DNA of 64,000 bases from contig JAHKAY010000002.1 in assembly GCA_018825785.1 (NCBI GenBank), positions 1 to 64,000 of the forward strand, in the 5' to 3' direction. Source of the stretch: Chloroflexota bacterium. GTDB taxonomy: Bacteria; Chloroflexota; Dehalococcoidia; JACVQG01; JAHKAY01. Each line of letters opens with the position of its first letter. Positions within the stretch are counted from its first letter, which is position 1. The position numbers and the translations under genes were made by a program. The notes under the pieces were generated by a model. It had not been told where the DNA came from. It saw only the letters and a list, made by a program, of their open reading frames with translations, and searched no databases. Positions 8,331 to 16,553 of the stretch are shown piece by piece.

Positions 8331-10324
8331 GAGAGTAGAGCGATGACCTCCGAGAGGAGCTGCTGATGGGTGGCCCCCCTGAGATTCACCGCCGTGGGGC
8401 GGCAGGCGGCCACGCAGAGGCCACACCCCTTGCACAGCCCCTCGTTTACCTGGGCGATAAGCTTCCCATCCCGGGTCTCCTGGGGCGTGATGGCGGAGAA
8501 GGGGCAGACCTGCTGGCAGAGCATACAGCCGATGCACCTGGCGGCGTCCACCACCGCTGTCGTGGGCTCGGTGACAAGGGTATCCCGGCTGAGGAGGCCG
8601 ATGGCCTTGGCCGCCGCCGCGGAGCCCATGGCCACCGCATCGGGGATATCCACAGGGGCCACGCAGGCCCCGGCCAGGAAGACGCCATCGGTATGGGTCT
8701 CCACCGGGCGCAGCTTGGGGTGGGCCATGACATAGAAGCGGTCCCGGTCGTAGCTGATGCCCAGCATCTGGGCCGTCTCCATGGCGCCAGTGGCGGGCTC
8801 TACGGCGGTGGCCAGCACCACCAGGTCAGCCTCTATCTCCACCGGCCGGCCCATGAGGGAGTCCTCCCCCTGGACCACCAGCTTCTTCCCCCGGGGATAG
8901 ACCTTGGCTATCCTCCCCCGGAGGTATGTGGCCCCCGCCTGCTCCTGGGCGCGGCGGGAGAACTCCTCGTAGCCCTTGCCCGTGGCCCGGATATCTATGT
9001 AGAAGATGTAGTTCTGGACATCGTGGTCATGCTCGTGGAGCATGATGGCGTGCTTGGCCATGTACATACAGCATATCTTGGAGCAGTAGGCCTTGCCCCT
9101 CAACTCGTCCCGGGAGCCCACACAGCTTATATGGACGACCGTCTTGGGGTGGGTGCCGTCGGAGGGGCGGAGGAGCTGGCCCCCGGTGGGACCGCTGGCG
9201 TTCATCATCCTCTCCAGCTGGAGCCCGGTGATAACATCGGGATAGACCCCCCAGCCATACTCCCCATAGACGGTGGCGTCAAAGGTCTTGTACCCCGTGG
9301 CGGCCACGATAGCGCCGAACTTCTCCGTGATGACCTGGTCCTCCTGGGCCCAGTCTATGGCCTGTGGCGGACAGAGCTTCTCACAGATGCGGCACTGGGG
9401 GGGCTTCTTGCCCTGGGGGTCCTTCTCCCACTCCAGGTACTTGATGTAGCGGCAGTTGACCTGGTCAATGACAGGCTTGCTGGGCACCGCCTGGGGGAAG
9501 GGGATATAGATGGCGGAACGCTTCCCCAGGCCCATATCAAACTCTGCGGTCACCTTCTCCGGGCACTTCTGCCAACAGATGGCGCAGCTTGTGCACTTGT
9601 TGAAGTCCACCTTGGCGGCCCTTCTCCTTATCTGGACCTCAAAGTTGCCCACAAACCCTTTCACCTTCTCCACCTGGGAGTAGGTCATGAGCCGGACCTT
9701 GGGGTTCTGGGACACCTCCACCATCTTGGGGGTGAGGATACAGGCGGAGCAGTCCAGGGTGGGGAAGGTCTTGTCCAGCTGGGCCATCCTGCCGCCGATG
9801 GTTGGCTCCCTCTCCACCAGCACCACCTCGTGGCCTGCGCCGGCGATATCCAGGGCCGCCTGGATGCCGGCTATCCCCCCGCCGATGACCAGAGCCCTCT
9901 TGGTCATGCCCACTGGCTTGGGGAAGAGGGCCTCGTTCCTTGCCGCCTTGGCAACAGCCATGGCCACCAGCTCAATGGCCTTCTCGGTGGATACCGGCCG
10001 GTCCCCACCATGGACCCAGGCGCAGTGCTCCCGGATGTTGGCTATCTCCAGGAGATAGGGGTTGAGGCCCGCCTCCACCATGGCCCGGCGGAAGGTGAGC
10101 TCATGCATCCGGGGGGAGCAGGCCCCGATGACCACCCGGTTGAGGCGGTGCTTCTTGATGGCCTCCCTTACCGAGGCCTGGCCTGGCTCGCTACAGGTAT
10201 ACTGGTTGTCGTCCACATGGACCACCCCCGGCATCACCCTGGCCGCCTCCATTACCCGGGGGATGTCCACCGGCTCAGCGATGTTCCGCCCGCAGTGGCA
10301 GATAAAGACTCCTATCCTGGCCAT
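8327..10324 (-). CDS. hdrA: Heterodisulfide reductase subunit A-like flavoprotein
   Basis: HdrA-family flavin/iron-sulfur protein of 665 residues, the usual place of flavin-based electron bifurcation. Visible elements are an N-terminal Cys region (CHCGRNI, residues 10-16), an FAD-binding motif GGGIAGIQAALDIAG near 148, the HdrA signature DCSACILTPKM near 190, ferredoxin motifs CTSCAICWQKCPE near 245 and CRICEKLCPPQAI near 315, a YCSKICCMYMAKHA cluster region near 420, and two C-terminal [4Fe-4S] motifs CIGCMLCQQVCPF near 602 and CKGCGLCVAACRP near 635. Length fits the family. It overlaps hdrB by 13 bp and flxD by 4 bp. Confidence 0.95.
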   Translation of the reverse strand: MARIGVFICHCGRNIAEPVDIPRVMEAARVMPGVVHVDDNQYTCSEPGQASVREAIKKHRLNRVVIGACSPRMHELTFRRAMVEAGLNPYLLEIANIREHCAWVHGGDRPVSTEKAIELVAMAVAKAARNEALFPKPVGMTKRALVIGGGIAGIQAALDIAGAGHEVVLVEREPTIGGRMAQLDKTFPTLDCSACILTPKMVEVSQNPKVRLMTYSQVEKVKGFVGNFEVQIRRRAAKVDFNKCTSCAICWQKCPEKVTAEFDMGLGKRSAIYIPFPQAVPSKPVIDQVNCRYIKYLEWEKDPQGKKPPQCRICEKLCPPQAIDWAQEDQVITEKFGAIVAATGYKTFDATVYGEYGWGVYPDVITGLQLERMMNASGPTGGQLLRPSDGTHPKTVVHISCVGSRDELRGKAYCSKICCMYMAKHAIMLHEHDHDVQNYIFYIDIRATGKGYEEFSRRAQEQAGATYLRGRIAKVYPRGKKLVVQGEDSLMGRPVEIEADLVVLATAVEPATGAMETAQMLGISYDRDRFYVMAHPKLRPVETHTDGVFLAGACVAPVDIPDAVAMGSAAAAKAIGLLSRDTLVTEPTTAVVDAARCIGCMLCQQVCPFSAITPQETRDGKLIAQVNEGLCKGCGLCVAACRPTAVNLRGATHQQLLSEVIALLS

Positions 10325-11154
10325 ATTCCTTTCCCTTTCAGCACCGGCAGGGGGCTGATGAAGTGCCTTTTCAGCATGAGGTCGCTGGGGGGAAGGCCAA
10401 GGGCCAGGCCCACCGCCTGGGTGAGGTAGAGGACGGGGAGGGGATGTTCAGTCCCCCTCTGGGCCAGGTCCAGGTTGAAATGGCACATGGGACAGCCCAC
10501 CACCAGGGCCTCGGCCCCTGCCTCCTGGGCCTGGAACACGATACGGCGGGAGAGCCGGAGGAGCAGGTCCTTCTTGGCCAGGAACATGGAGGCCCCACAG
10601 CATTCGTTCTTGAAGGGCCAGGGGACGGGCTGGGCCCCCAGCCGGGCCATAATGCGGTCCATCCCCTGGGGGTTCTCCAGGTCCTCCCCAGGGACCACCC
10701 CCTGGGGGCGGGCCAGGAGACAGCCATAGTAGCAGGCCACCTTCAACCCCCCCAGCGGCCTCTTCACCGGTATCTCCTCTTCCCTCAGCGCCTCCATGGG
10801 ATGGAGGACGGCAGGCATCTTCCCCAGGGGCTTGCCCAGGGCTTTTCCCACCTCCTCCTTTTTGCCCGGCCTTTCCAGCTCAAGGAGAGTGAGCTTGAGG
10901 CGGGAGTAGCACATGGCGCAGGGGACCAGCACGGGCCTCTCCATCTCCGAGGCCGCCTGAAGCTCATGGGCGGGGAGGACGAGGGCCAGGAGGTGGTCGG
11001 TGGAGTGGGCGGAGGATGCCCCACAGCAGACCCAGCCCTCTATCTCCTTCACATCCATCCCCAGCGCGGAGAAGACCGCCCTGGTGGAGACATCGTATTC
11101 GCGGGCGGTGGCGTGGAGGGAGCAGCCGGGGTAATAGGCGAAGGCCTTAGCCAC
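10312..11154 (-). CDS. hdrB: Heterodisulfide reductase subunit B-like
   Basis: HdrB-family protein of about 280 residues, expected to carry noncubane iron-sulfur clusters that reduce a disulfide-type substrate. Two CCG domains are visible: YYPGCSLHA (about 8-16), WVCCGASSA (about 42) and PCAMCYSRL; then YYGCLLARP, NECCGASMF (about 195) and GCPMCHFNLD (about 235). The GTG at 11152-11154 gives a start typical of the family and overlaps hdrC by 8 bp; an ATG at 11175 would add seven residues. In methanogens the substrate is CoM-S-S-CoB and in sulfate reducers probably DsrC; the natural partner here is unknown. Confidence 0.92.
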   Translation of the reverse strand: MAKAFAYYPGCSLHATAREYDVSTRAVFSALGMDVKEIEGWVCCGASSAHSTDHLLALVLPAHELQAASEMERPVLVPCAMCYSRLKLTLLELERPGKKEEVGKALGKPLGKMPAVLHPMEALREEEIPVKRPLGGLKVACYYGCLLARPQGVVPGEDLENPQGMDRIMARLGAQPVPWPFKNECCGASMFLAKKDLLLRLSRRIVFQAQEAGAEALVVGCPMCHFNLDLAQRGTEHPLPVLYLTQAVGLALGLPPSDLMLKRHFISPLPVLKGKGIWPG

Positions 11155-11692
11155 CGGCCTTCCTCGCCTTCTCAAAGAGGGGACCGCTCCCCGCCGCCCT
11201 CTCCGGGATGAAAGGCACCTTCCCCCGGCGGAGCATAGCGCCGAACTCCCTCAGGTTGGTCCAGGGCCTGAGGGTCAGGAGGCCGTAGGCCCCGCCCAGG
11301 CCCAGCTCATAGGCCCTGCCCAGGGCCTCTATCTCGGCCAGGAAAAGGCGGTGGAAGAGGGCAATCTCCCTGTCCGCCGGCCTTACCCCTTCTTTGATTG
11401 CCCGGTGTCTAAGGGTCTCAATAACCCGGGCCACGTCTATCTTCATCGGGCAGCGGGAGGAGCAGGTCATGCAGAAGAGGCAGAGCCAGAGGGTGTTGCT
11501 CCCCAGGGCCTCTTCCCTCAGGCCGAGCTGCACCGCCCTCATGAGGCGGCGGGGCCCCAGGTCCATAATAGCAAACACAGGGCAACTACCGCTGCACTTG
11601 CCACACTGGATACATGAAGAAACCCTCTCACCGCTTTCGGTCTCCAACTCCCGCCGGAAATCGGGAGAGGGGATAATGACCAGGCTCTTCAT
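11147..11692 (-). CDS. hdrC: Heterodisulfide reductase subunit C-like
   Basis: HdrC-family iron-sulfur protein of 181 residues and first gene of the leftward operon. Two [4Fe-4S] motifs, CIQCGKCSGSCPV near 27-39 and CLFCMTCSSRCPMKIDV near 70-86, would wire HdrA to HdrB. The start chosen is the ATG at 11690-11692 (MKSLVIIPS); an ATG 42 nt further up would fall close to or over the promoter boxes. Upstream at 11706-11734 is a good sigma-70-like promoter on this strand. Confidence 0.9.
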   Translation of the reverse strand: MKSLVIIPSPDFRRELETESGERVSSCIQCGKCSGSCPVFAIMDLGPRRLMRAVQLGLREEALGSNTLWLCLFCMTCSSRCPMKIDVARVIETLRHRAIKEGVRPADREIALFHRLFLAEIEALGRAYELGLGGAYGLLTLRPWTNLREFGAMLRRGKVPFIPERAAGSGPLFEKARKAGG

Positions 11693-11705
11693 ATTAACCT
11701 TTGAT

Positions 11706-11734
11706 ATTCTATCATGCCCTGCCCCGATTTTCAA
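11706..11734 (-). promoter_or_regulatory. Promoter of the hdrCBA-flx operon
   Basis: On the minus strand a TTGAAA (11729-11734) and TAGAAT (11706-11711) are separated by exactly 17 bp, each one mismatch from the sigma-70 consensus. The -10 box ends 14 nt before the hdrC start codon. It lies back to back with the extended -10 of the rightward nitrogen regulator gene, so the two promoters share one 75-bp gap. Confidence 0.65.
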
Positions 11735-11737
11735 ACC

Positions 11738-11746
11738 TGATATAAT
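11738..11746 (+). promoter_or_regulatory. Extended -10 promoter of the GlnR-like gene
   Basis: TGATATAAT at 11738-11746 is a perfect extended -10 (TGnTATAAT). There is no convincing -35, which extended -10 promoters can do without. It lies 21 nt upstream of the TTG start of the regulator and only 3 nt from the -35 box of the divergent hdr promoter, so RNA polymerase occupancy at one should hinder the other. Confidence 0.5.
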
Positions 11747-11767
11747 GGCGGTGAATTGGAGGCCAGC

Positions 11768-12415
11768 TTGGCCCGGTTACTGGTCCTGGCGGAAGCCAAA
11801 GAGGCGGAGAGGATGGGGGCCCTCCTTACCCCCCAGGGGCACCTGTTGACCTTCGCCTCTTCTCCTGCTGAGGCGGCGGAGAAGGCAAAACAGCGGCCCC
11901 CCGACCTCCTTATTGTGGACCTGGGCCAGGTAGGGCCGGGGTGGCTGGAGAAGGTAAGGCAGGGGCGGAAATTCCCCGTTTTGGCCCTGGTGGCCCGGGA
12001 GAAGCTTGGGGCCTTCCCTCCAGGGGTGGACGAGTTCGTGCTATCACCCTGGGCCGAGGGGGAGCTGTTGCTCCGCCTGGAACGCCAGCTGGGCCCTGCC
12101 CCCAGCCCCGATGTCATCCGTTTCGGGGACCTGAGTATGGACCTGGCCCGCTATGAGGTAACCCTGGCGGGAAAGCGTGTGGAGCTTACCTTCAAGGAAT
12201 ACCAGCTTCTGAAGTTCCTGGCCAGCCACCCCGGGAGGGTCTTCACCCGGGAGGCTCTCCTCACCCAGCTCTGGGACTATGACTACTTCGGCGGGGAGAG
12301 GACGGTGGATGTCCACATCCGCCGCCTGAGGAGCAAGATAGAAGACCAGGCCCACACCTTTATCGAGACGGTAAGAGGGGTGGGCTACCGCTTCCAGCCG
12401 GGAAGACAACTGTAA
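11768..12415 (+). CDS. GlnR-like OmpR-family regulator with atypical receiver
   Basis: Regulator of 215 residues: a degenerate receiver (1-110) and a PhoB/OmpR-type winged helix (about 120-212, with LTFKEYQLLKFLA and TVRGVGYRFQP). The N-terminal acidic pair is missing (LVLAEAKE), one Asp remains in LIVDLG, the switch Thr is absent and the conserved Lys is Ser (VLSPW), so normal phosphorylation is unlikely. Actinobacterial GlnR has the same traits and controls amt-gln genes; this gene sits directly ahead of such an operon and of repeats in GlnR-site arrangement. TTG at 11768 is preferred because GGAGG lies 5 nt upstream; a TTG at 11756 is possible. Calling it GlnR is inference. Confidence 0.8.
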   Translation: MARLLVLAEAKEAERMGALLTPQGHLLTFASSPAEAAEKAKQRPPDLLIVDLGQVGPGWLEKVRQGRKFPVLALVAREKLGAFPPGVDEFVLSPWAEGELLLRLERQLGPAPSPDVIRFGDLSMDLARYEVTLAGKRVELTFKEYQLLKFLASHPGRVFTREALLTQLWDYDYFGGERTVDVHIRRLRSKIEDQAHTFIETVRGVGYRFQPGRQL

Positions 12416-12422
12416 CTCAAGA

Positions 12423-12465
12423 TTAACCCACCCTTAACACAACGGTAACATTCCCCCTGTATTCT
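12423..12465 (+). promoter_or_regulatory. amt promoter with three 11-bp-period GlnR-type repeats
   Basis: TTAAC (12423-12427), TTAAC (12434-12438) and GTAAC (12445-12449) are each separated by 6 nt, giving an exact 11-bp period. A -10-like TATTCT lies at 12460-12465, 10 nt beyond the last repeat, and the amt start is at 12497. The spacing equals that of known GlnR sites (xTnAC-n6-xnAAC) and also of PhoB/PhoP-type direct repeats. No consensus -35 exists, as expected for an activated promoter. Confidence 0.65.
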
Positions 12466-12496
12466 GATTCTTAAAATCTTCCTCTTGGAGGCTTTG

Positions 12497-13726
12497 ATGC
12501 CAGAGGTGAATTCGGGGGATACTGCCTGGGTCCTGGCCTCGGCGGCCCTGGTGCTCCTGATGACCCCGGGGCTGGCCCTCTTCTATGGGGGGATGGTGAG
12601 GAAGAAGAATGTGGTGGGCACCCTCATGCAGAGCTTCATCGTCATTGCCCTTATCAGCGTCCAGTGGGTGCTCTGGGGCTACAGCCTGGCCTTTGGCCCG
12701 GGGAGGGCTGGTCTTATCGGGGGGCTGTCGTGGGTGGGGCTCGGGGGGGTGGGGTTGGAGCCCAATCCCGCTTATGCCCCCACCATCCCTCACCAGGCCT
12801 TCATGGTCTTCCAGGCCATGTTCGCTGTCATCACCCCCGCCCTGATTACCGGGGCCTTTGCCGAGAGGATGAAGTTCAAGAGCTTCCTGGTCTTCATCCT
12901 CCTCTGGGCCACCCTGGTCTATGACCCCGTAGCCTTCTGGGTATGGAACCCGGAGGGCTGGCTGCGCAAGCTGGGGGCCCTGGACTTCGCCGGGGGGACG
13001 GTGGTCCATATCAGCTCCGGGGTCTCCGCCCTGGCAGCAGCGGTGGTGCTGGGGAGGAGGTTGGGCTATGGCCGGGAGCCTATGGAAGCACACAATATCA
13101 GCATGTCAGTGCTGGGGGCCGGCCGTCTCTGGCTTGGCTGGTTTGGCTTCAACGCCGGCAGCGCCCTGGGGGCAGGGGCACTGGCCACCAGCGCCTTTGT
13201 GGTCACCAATACCGCCGCCGCCGCCGCCACCCTGGCCTGGCTCTTCACCAGCTGGGCCATGACGGGCAAGGCCAGCCTCCTGGGGGCGGCATCGGGGGCG
13301 GTGGTGGGGCTGGTGGCTATCACCCCGGCCTCGGGCTATGTGGGCCCCCTGGCGGCCATCGCTATCGGCGCGGGGGCGGGGGTCCTGTGCTACCTGGCGG
13401 TCCGCTTGAGGAACCGGCGCAATGTGGATGATTCTCTGGATGTCTGGGCCTGCCACGGCATCGGCGGCACCTGGGGGGCCCTGGCCACCGGGCTCTTTGC
13501 CACCACCGCCATCAACTCAGCGGGGGCCAACGGCCTCTTCTATGGCAACCCCGGGCAGCTAGGTATCCAGGCCCTGGCGGTGGCCATCGTCTGGGCCTAC
13601 GCCTTCGTCATGACCTGGGTCATCCTCAAGGTCCTGGACACCATCATGGGGGTGAGGGTGAGCCCGGTGGAGGAGCTGATAGGGCTGGACCTCTCACAGC
13701 ACAGTGAGGCAGGCTACCGGCTGTAG
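12497..13726 (+). CDS. amt: Ammonium transporter (Amt/AmtB family)
   Basis: Membrane ammonium channel of 409 residues with about eleven helices. Recognisable segments are GLALFYGGMVRKKN near residue 27, the AmtB-typical MFAVITPALITGAFAERM near 115, FAGGTVVHISSGVSALAAA near 165 (contains the pore His in VVHISSG), WFGFNAGSA near 215, and CHGIGGTWGALATG near 320 with the second pore His. The ATG at 12497 has GGAGG 5 nt upstream; a TTG at 12485 is less likely. P-II follows 7 bp downstream, the usual partner that plugs the channel. Confidence 0.95.
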   Translation: MPEVNSGDTAWVLASAALVLLMTPGLALFYGGMVRKKNVVGTLMQSFIVIALISVQWVLWGYSLAFGPGRAGLIGGLSWVGLGGVGLEPNPAYAPTIPHQAFMVFQAMFAVITPALITGAFAERMKFKSFLVFILLWATLVYDPVAFWVWNPEGWLRKLGALDFAGGTVVHISSGVSALAAAVVLGRRLGYGREPMEAHNISMSVLGAGRLWLGWFGFNAGSALGAGALATSAFVVTNTAAAAATLAWLFTSWAMTGKASLLGAASGAVVGLVAITPASGYVGPLAAIAIGAGAGVLCYLAVRLRNRRNVDDSLDVWACHGIGGTWGALATGLFATTAINSAGANGLFYGNPGQLGIQALAVAIVWAYAFVMTWVILKVLDTIMGVRVSPVEELIGLDLSQHSEAGYRL

Positions 13727-13733
13727 GAGAGAG

Positions 13734-14072
13734 ATGAAAAAGATAGAGGCCATCATCCGCAGCGAGAAGTTCGGCGAGGTGAAAAGCGCCCTGGAGAGGG
13801 CGGGGGTTATTGGCATGAACATGGTGGAGGTGCAGGGGCGGGGGAGGCAGAAGGGCCTCGTCCGCATGTGGCGGGGCGTCGCCCAGGGGGTGGACCTGCT
13901 CCCAAAGATGAAAGTGGAGTTGGTGGTGAATGATGAGGAGGTGGAGAAGGTGGTCCAGGCCATCCTCAAGGCCGCCTGGACAGGGAACATTGGCGACGGG
14001 AAAATCTTCGTCCTCCCGGTGGAAGAGGTTATCCGGGTGAGGACGGGTGAAAGGGGGAAAGATGCCATTTGA
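13734..14072 (+). CDS. glnK: Nitrogen regulatory P-II protein with altered T-loop
   Basis: P-II trimer protein of 112 residues (normal length), next to amt and therefore GlnK-like by context. Conserved parts are MKKIEAIIR at the start, GRGRQKG before the T-loop, LPKMKVELVV after it, and TGNIGDGKIFVLPVEEVIR at the ATP site. In the T-loop the Tyr that is uridylylated in enteric P-II (Tyr51) is Gln, and Tyr46 is Trp (RMWRGVAQGVDLLPK). Uridylylation at the usual site is therefore ruled out; control may rest on ATP/ADP and 2-oxoglutarate alone. SD GAGAG lies just before the ATG. It overlaps the next gene by 11 bp. Confidence 0.93.
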   Translation: MKKIEAIIRSEKFGEVKSALERAGVIGMNMVEVQGRGRQKGLVRMWRGVAQGVDLLPKMKVELVVNDEEVEKVVQAILKAAWTGNIGDGKIFVLPVEEVIRVRTGERGKDAI

Positions 14073-15018
14073 ACTCAGGCTGAGGAGAAACCTGGACTAT
14101 CACGAAGGTACCCCGGAACCCAAGTATTTCTTTGTCTTTGAGCTGGAACTGGGGGAGGTCATTGGCCGGCCCGTCTCCAGCCGCCTTCCGGTCTTCTGGC
14201 GGCCCAATGATACCCCCCATCCCCTTCTCAAGGAAATATACTGGGTGGATGTAGCCGGGGTGAGGGTGGAGAAAGGTAACCTGGCCGCCCTGGAAAAGGC
14301 TGTTCCCCAGGCGGTGCAGGGGCTTCTGGACTTCGGCACCATCCCCTACTATTATATCTCACTCCCCGGGGGGGAACGCCTGCCTGTTTTCCTCAAGGAG
14401 GGAAAGCTGCGCCTCCGCGAGCCCTCCCTTGAAGGGCAGGACATCGGCCAGCTCTGGCACCGCCTCGGAGACCGCCTCCTCCAGCAGAAAAAGGTCCGGG
14501 CCAAAGAGGAGGTGGAGGTGAGCCTCCTCCTGTGGAAGGAGCTGAAGGTCTTCACCACGGCCTTCGTCTTTGTTGATGGCGGGGCCTTTGTCCCCCTCTT
14601 CTGGCACGGCAAGGAGGAGCTGAACTATGACATCATCGGGCAGCCCCCACGCTTTCTCTCCCTGGAGAGGGCCTTTCAGCTACGCCGGGAGGTGGCGCAG
14701 GACCTGGTGGCAAAGCACCAGCTCTCTTCTATCTATGAGCTAAAGATGGAGCAGGTGCCGGACGAGGTGTGGGAGGTGCTCAGGAAGAAGGCCCGGCCCA
14801 CCGACCGGGTCCTGAGCTACGAGGACGAGGGGGGCCGGAAGGAGATACCCATCTATGAGGTAGAAGGGGAGGTCTTTGCTGCCCGCAGGATGAGCCGCCT
14901 GGGCGTCCTCTTCGCTCCTAATATAGATGAGCTGGCCCAGCGGGTCAGCGCCGACCTGGCCCGCCGGGGCAACATCCCCAGCGCCTCCCTCCTTAGCGTG
15001 GACAGGTCTAAGAAGTAA
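14062..15018 (+). CDS. Unknown protein inside the nitrogen operon
   Basis: Protein of 318 residues that I do not recognise. It has no signal peptide and no membrane helix; composition is mixed, with many charged residues and short Leu-rich stretches, consistent with a cytosolic globular protein. Two regions with beta-rich character (about 10-110 and 160-215, the latter with [20 protein letters not shown]) are followed by a helical region (about 215-318). It overlaps P-II by 11 bp and ends 11 bp before glnA, so it is certainly co-expressed with nitrogen genes. Its role may be in P-II or glutamine synthetase control, but nothing in the sequence proves that. Confidence 0.85.
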   Translation: MPFELRLRRNLDYHEGTPEPKYFFVFELELGEVIGRPVSSRLPVFWRPNDTPHPLLKEIYWVDVAGVRVEKGNLAALEKAVPQAVQGLLDFGTIPYYYISLPGGERLPVFLKEGKLRLREPSLEGQDIGQLWHRLGDRLLQQKKVRAKEEVEVSLLLWKELKVFTTAFVFVDGGAFVPLFWHGKEELNYDIIGQPPRFLSLERAFQLRREVAQDLVAKHQLSSIYELKMEQVPDEVWEVLRKKARPTDRVLSYEDEGGRKEIPIYEVEGEVFAARRMSRLGVLFAPNIDELAQRVSADLARRGNIPSASLLSVDRSKK

Positions 15019-15029
15019 AGGAGAAAGAG

Positions 15030-16463
15030 ATGGTTCTGAAGACAATTAAGACGTCTGCTGAGGTCCTGGATCTCGTCCGGGAGAAGAAGCTGGAGATAGT
15101 GGACCTGAAGTTCACTGACCTCCCGGGTACCCTCCAGCACTTTTCCATCCCTGCGGGGGAGCTGGACGAGAGTATTTTCCGGGATGGTATCGGCTTTGAC
15201 GGCTCCAGCATCCGGGGTTTCCAGGCAATCCACGAGAGCGATATGCTGCTGGTGCCGGACCCCACCACCGCCCATGTGGATGCCATCTGCCGGGTGCCCA
15301 CCCTCTCCCTTGTCTGCGATGTCCGCGACCCCATTACGCGGGAGAAGTACTGGCGGGACCCCAGGTATATCGCCCAGAAGGCCGAGGCCCACCTCCTTTC
15401 CACCGGCCTGGCCGACACTGCCTATTTTGGCCCCGAGGCGGAGTTCTTCATCTTTGATAGTGTCCGCTTTGACCAGAACCAGCACTCGGGCTACTACTTC
15501 ATCGACTCCGAGGAGGGCATCTGGAACTCGGGCAAAGAAGACCGGGCCAACCTGGGCTACCGCCCCCGCTATAAGGAGGGCTACTTCCCCACCGCCCCGA
15601 CCGACAGCCTCCAGGACCTCCGCTCCGAAGCCGTGCTGAAGATGATTCAGGCGGGTATTGACATTGAGGTCCACCATCACGAGGTGGCTACGGCGGGGCA
15701 GGGGGAGATAGACATGCGCTTCCAGAGCCTCACCAGGATGGCGGACCAGGTCCTGCTCTACAAGTATATCCTGAAGAATGTGGCCCGGGCCCACAACAAG
15801 ACAGTGACCTTCATGCCCAAGCCCCTTTTCGGGGACAATGGCTCGGGGATGCACGTCCATATAAGCCTGTGGAAGGGTGGGACCAACCTCTTCTTCGACC
15901 CCGAAGGCTATGCCCAGCTCAGCATTACCGGCATGCACTTCATCGGGGGGCTTCTGGCCCACTCCCCTGCCCTCCTGGCCTTCTGTGCCCCCACCACCAA
16001 CTCCTACCGCCGGCTGGTGCCCGGCTATGAGGCCCCGGTGAACCTGGTCTACTCCCAGCGTAATCGCTCGGCGGCTGTGCGCATCCCGGTCTACTCCCTC
16101 AGCCCCCGGACCAAGAGGGTTGAATTCCGTCCCCCCGACCCCTCCTGCAACCCCTACCTGGCCTTCCCCGCCCTCCTCATGGCGGGGCTGGATGGCATAA
16201 AAAAGGAGATGGACCCGGGCTTCCCCATGGATGTGGATATCTACGAGCTGGAGCCGGAGAAGGCCAAGAAGATAAAGACCGTTCCCGGGAGCCTGGAGGA
16301 AACACTGGAGGCCCTCGAAAAGGACCACGAGTTTCTCCTCCAGGGCGGGGTCTTCACCACAGACCTGATAGAGACCTGGATAAAATACAAGAGAGAGAAG
16401 GAGCTGGACCCCGTCCGCCTCCGCCCCCATCCCTACGAGTTCTGCCTCTACTTTGACGTCTAG
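15030..16463 (+). CDS. glnA: Glutamine synthetase type I (beta-like, long form)
   Basis: Glutamate-ammonia ligase of 477 residues, the longer GSI-beta-like size. Motifs in order: [10 protein letters not shown] near 52 (catalytic Asp loop), [10 protein letters not shown] near 132, [14 protein letters not shown] near 212, [13 protein letters not shown] near 270, [18 protein letters not shown] near 322, and [18 protein letters not shown]-type substrate loop near 365 ([17 protein letters not shown]). The Tyr at the enteric adenylylation position is kept ([10 protein letters not shown] near 410), but no adenylyltransferase gene is in the window. It closes the amt-glnK operon and is followed by a strong terminator. 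Confidence 0.96.
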   Translation: MVLKTIKTSAEVLDLVREKKLEIVDLKFTDLPGTLQHFSIPAGELDESIFRDGIGFDGSSIRGFQAIHESDMLLVPDPTTAHVDAICRVPTLSLVCDVRDPITREKYWRDPRYIAQKAEAHLLSTGLADTAYFGPEAEFFIFDSVRFDQNQHSGYYFIDSEEGIWNSGKEDRANLGYRPRYKEGYFPTAPTDSLQDLRSEAVLKMIQAGIDIEVHHHEVATAGQGEIDMRFQSLTRMADQVLLYKYILKNVARAHNKTVTFMPKPLFGDNGSGMHVHISLWKGGTNLFFDPEGYAQLSITGMHFIGGLLAHSPALLAFCAPTTNSYRRLVPGYEAPVNLVYSQRNRSAAVRIPVYSLSPRTKRVEFRPPDPSCNPYLAFPALLMAGLDGIKKEMDPGFPMDVDIYELEPEKAKKIKTVPGSLEETLEALEKDHEFLLQGGVFTTDLIETWIKYKREKELDPVRLRPHPYEFCLYFDV

Positions 16464-16483
16464 GCCCCGCTGAAGGACTTCCA

Positions 16484-16518
16484 CCCCCGCCCCCTCAAAG
16501 GGGGGCGGGGGTCTTTCT
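16484..16518 (+). terminator. Strong intrinsic terminator after glnA
   Basis: CCCCCGCCCCC (16484-16494) pairs perfectly with GGGGGCGGGGG (16501-16511) around a 6-nt loop, followed by a T-rich TCTTTCT tail. It lies 21 nt past the glnA stop and separates the nitrogen operon from the next promoter. Confidence 0.85.
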
Positions 16519-16526
16519 GCTATAAT
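16518..16526 (+). promoter_or_regulatory. Extended -10 promoter of the acyl-CoA synthetase gene
   Basis: TGCTATAAT is a perfect extended -10 directly after the glnA terminator, 27 nt before the ATG at 16554. The usual -35 position falls inside the terminator stem and has no match. An SD-like CGGAGG lies between. Confidence 0.5.
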
Positions 16527-16553
16527 CCCCCCCGGAGGTCAGAAAGAATAGCT

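Noticed and set aside
8366-10429. Long open frame on the plus strand opposite hdrA (687 codons)
   Set aside because: It is the antisense shadow of hdrA and hdrB in high-GC DNA; it is Gly/His/Pro-rich, has no motif and no SD.
12423-12449. Pho box for phosphate control
   Set aside because: The 11-bp period would fit, but the adjacent genes are for nitrogen and the regulator has a GlnR-like receiver; kept as second choice.
14853-16484. Long open frame on the minus strand opposite glnA (543 codons)
   Set aside because: Shadow of glutamine synthetase, low-complexity composition and no recognisable domain.
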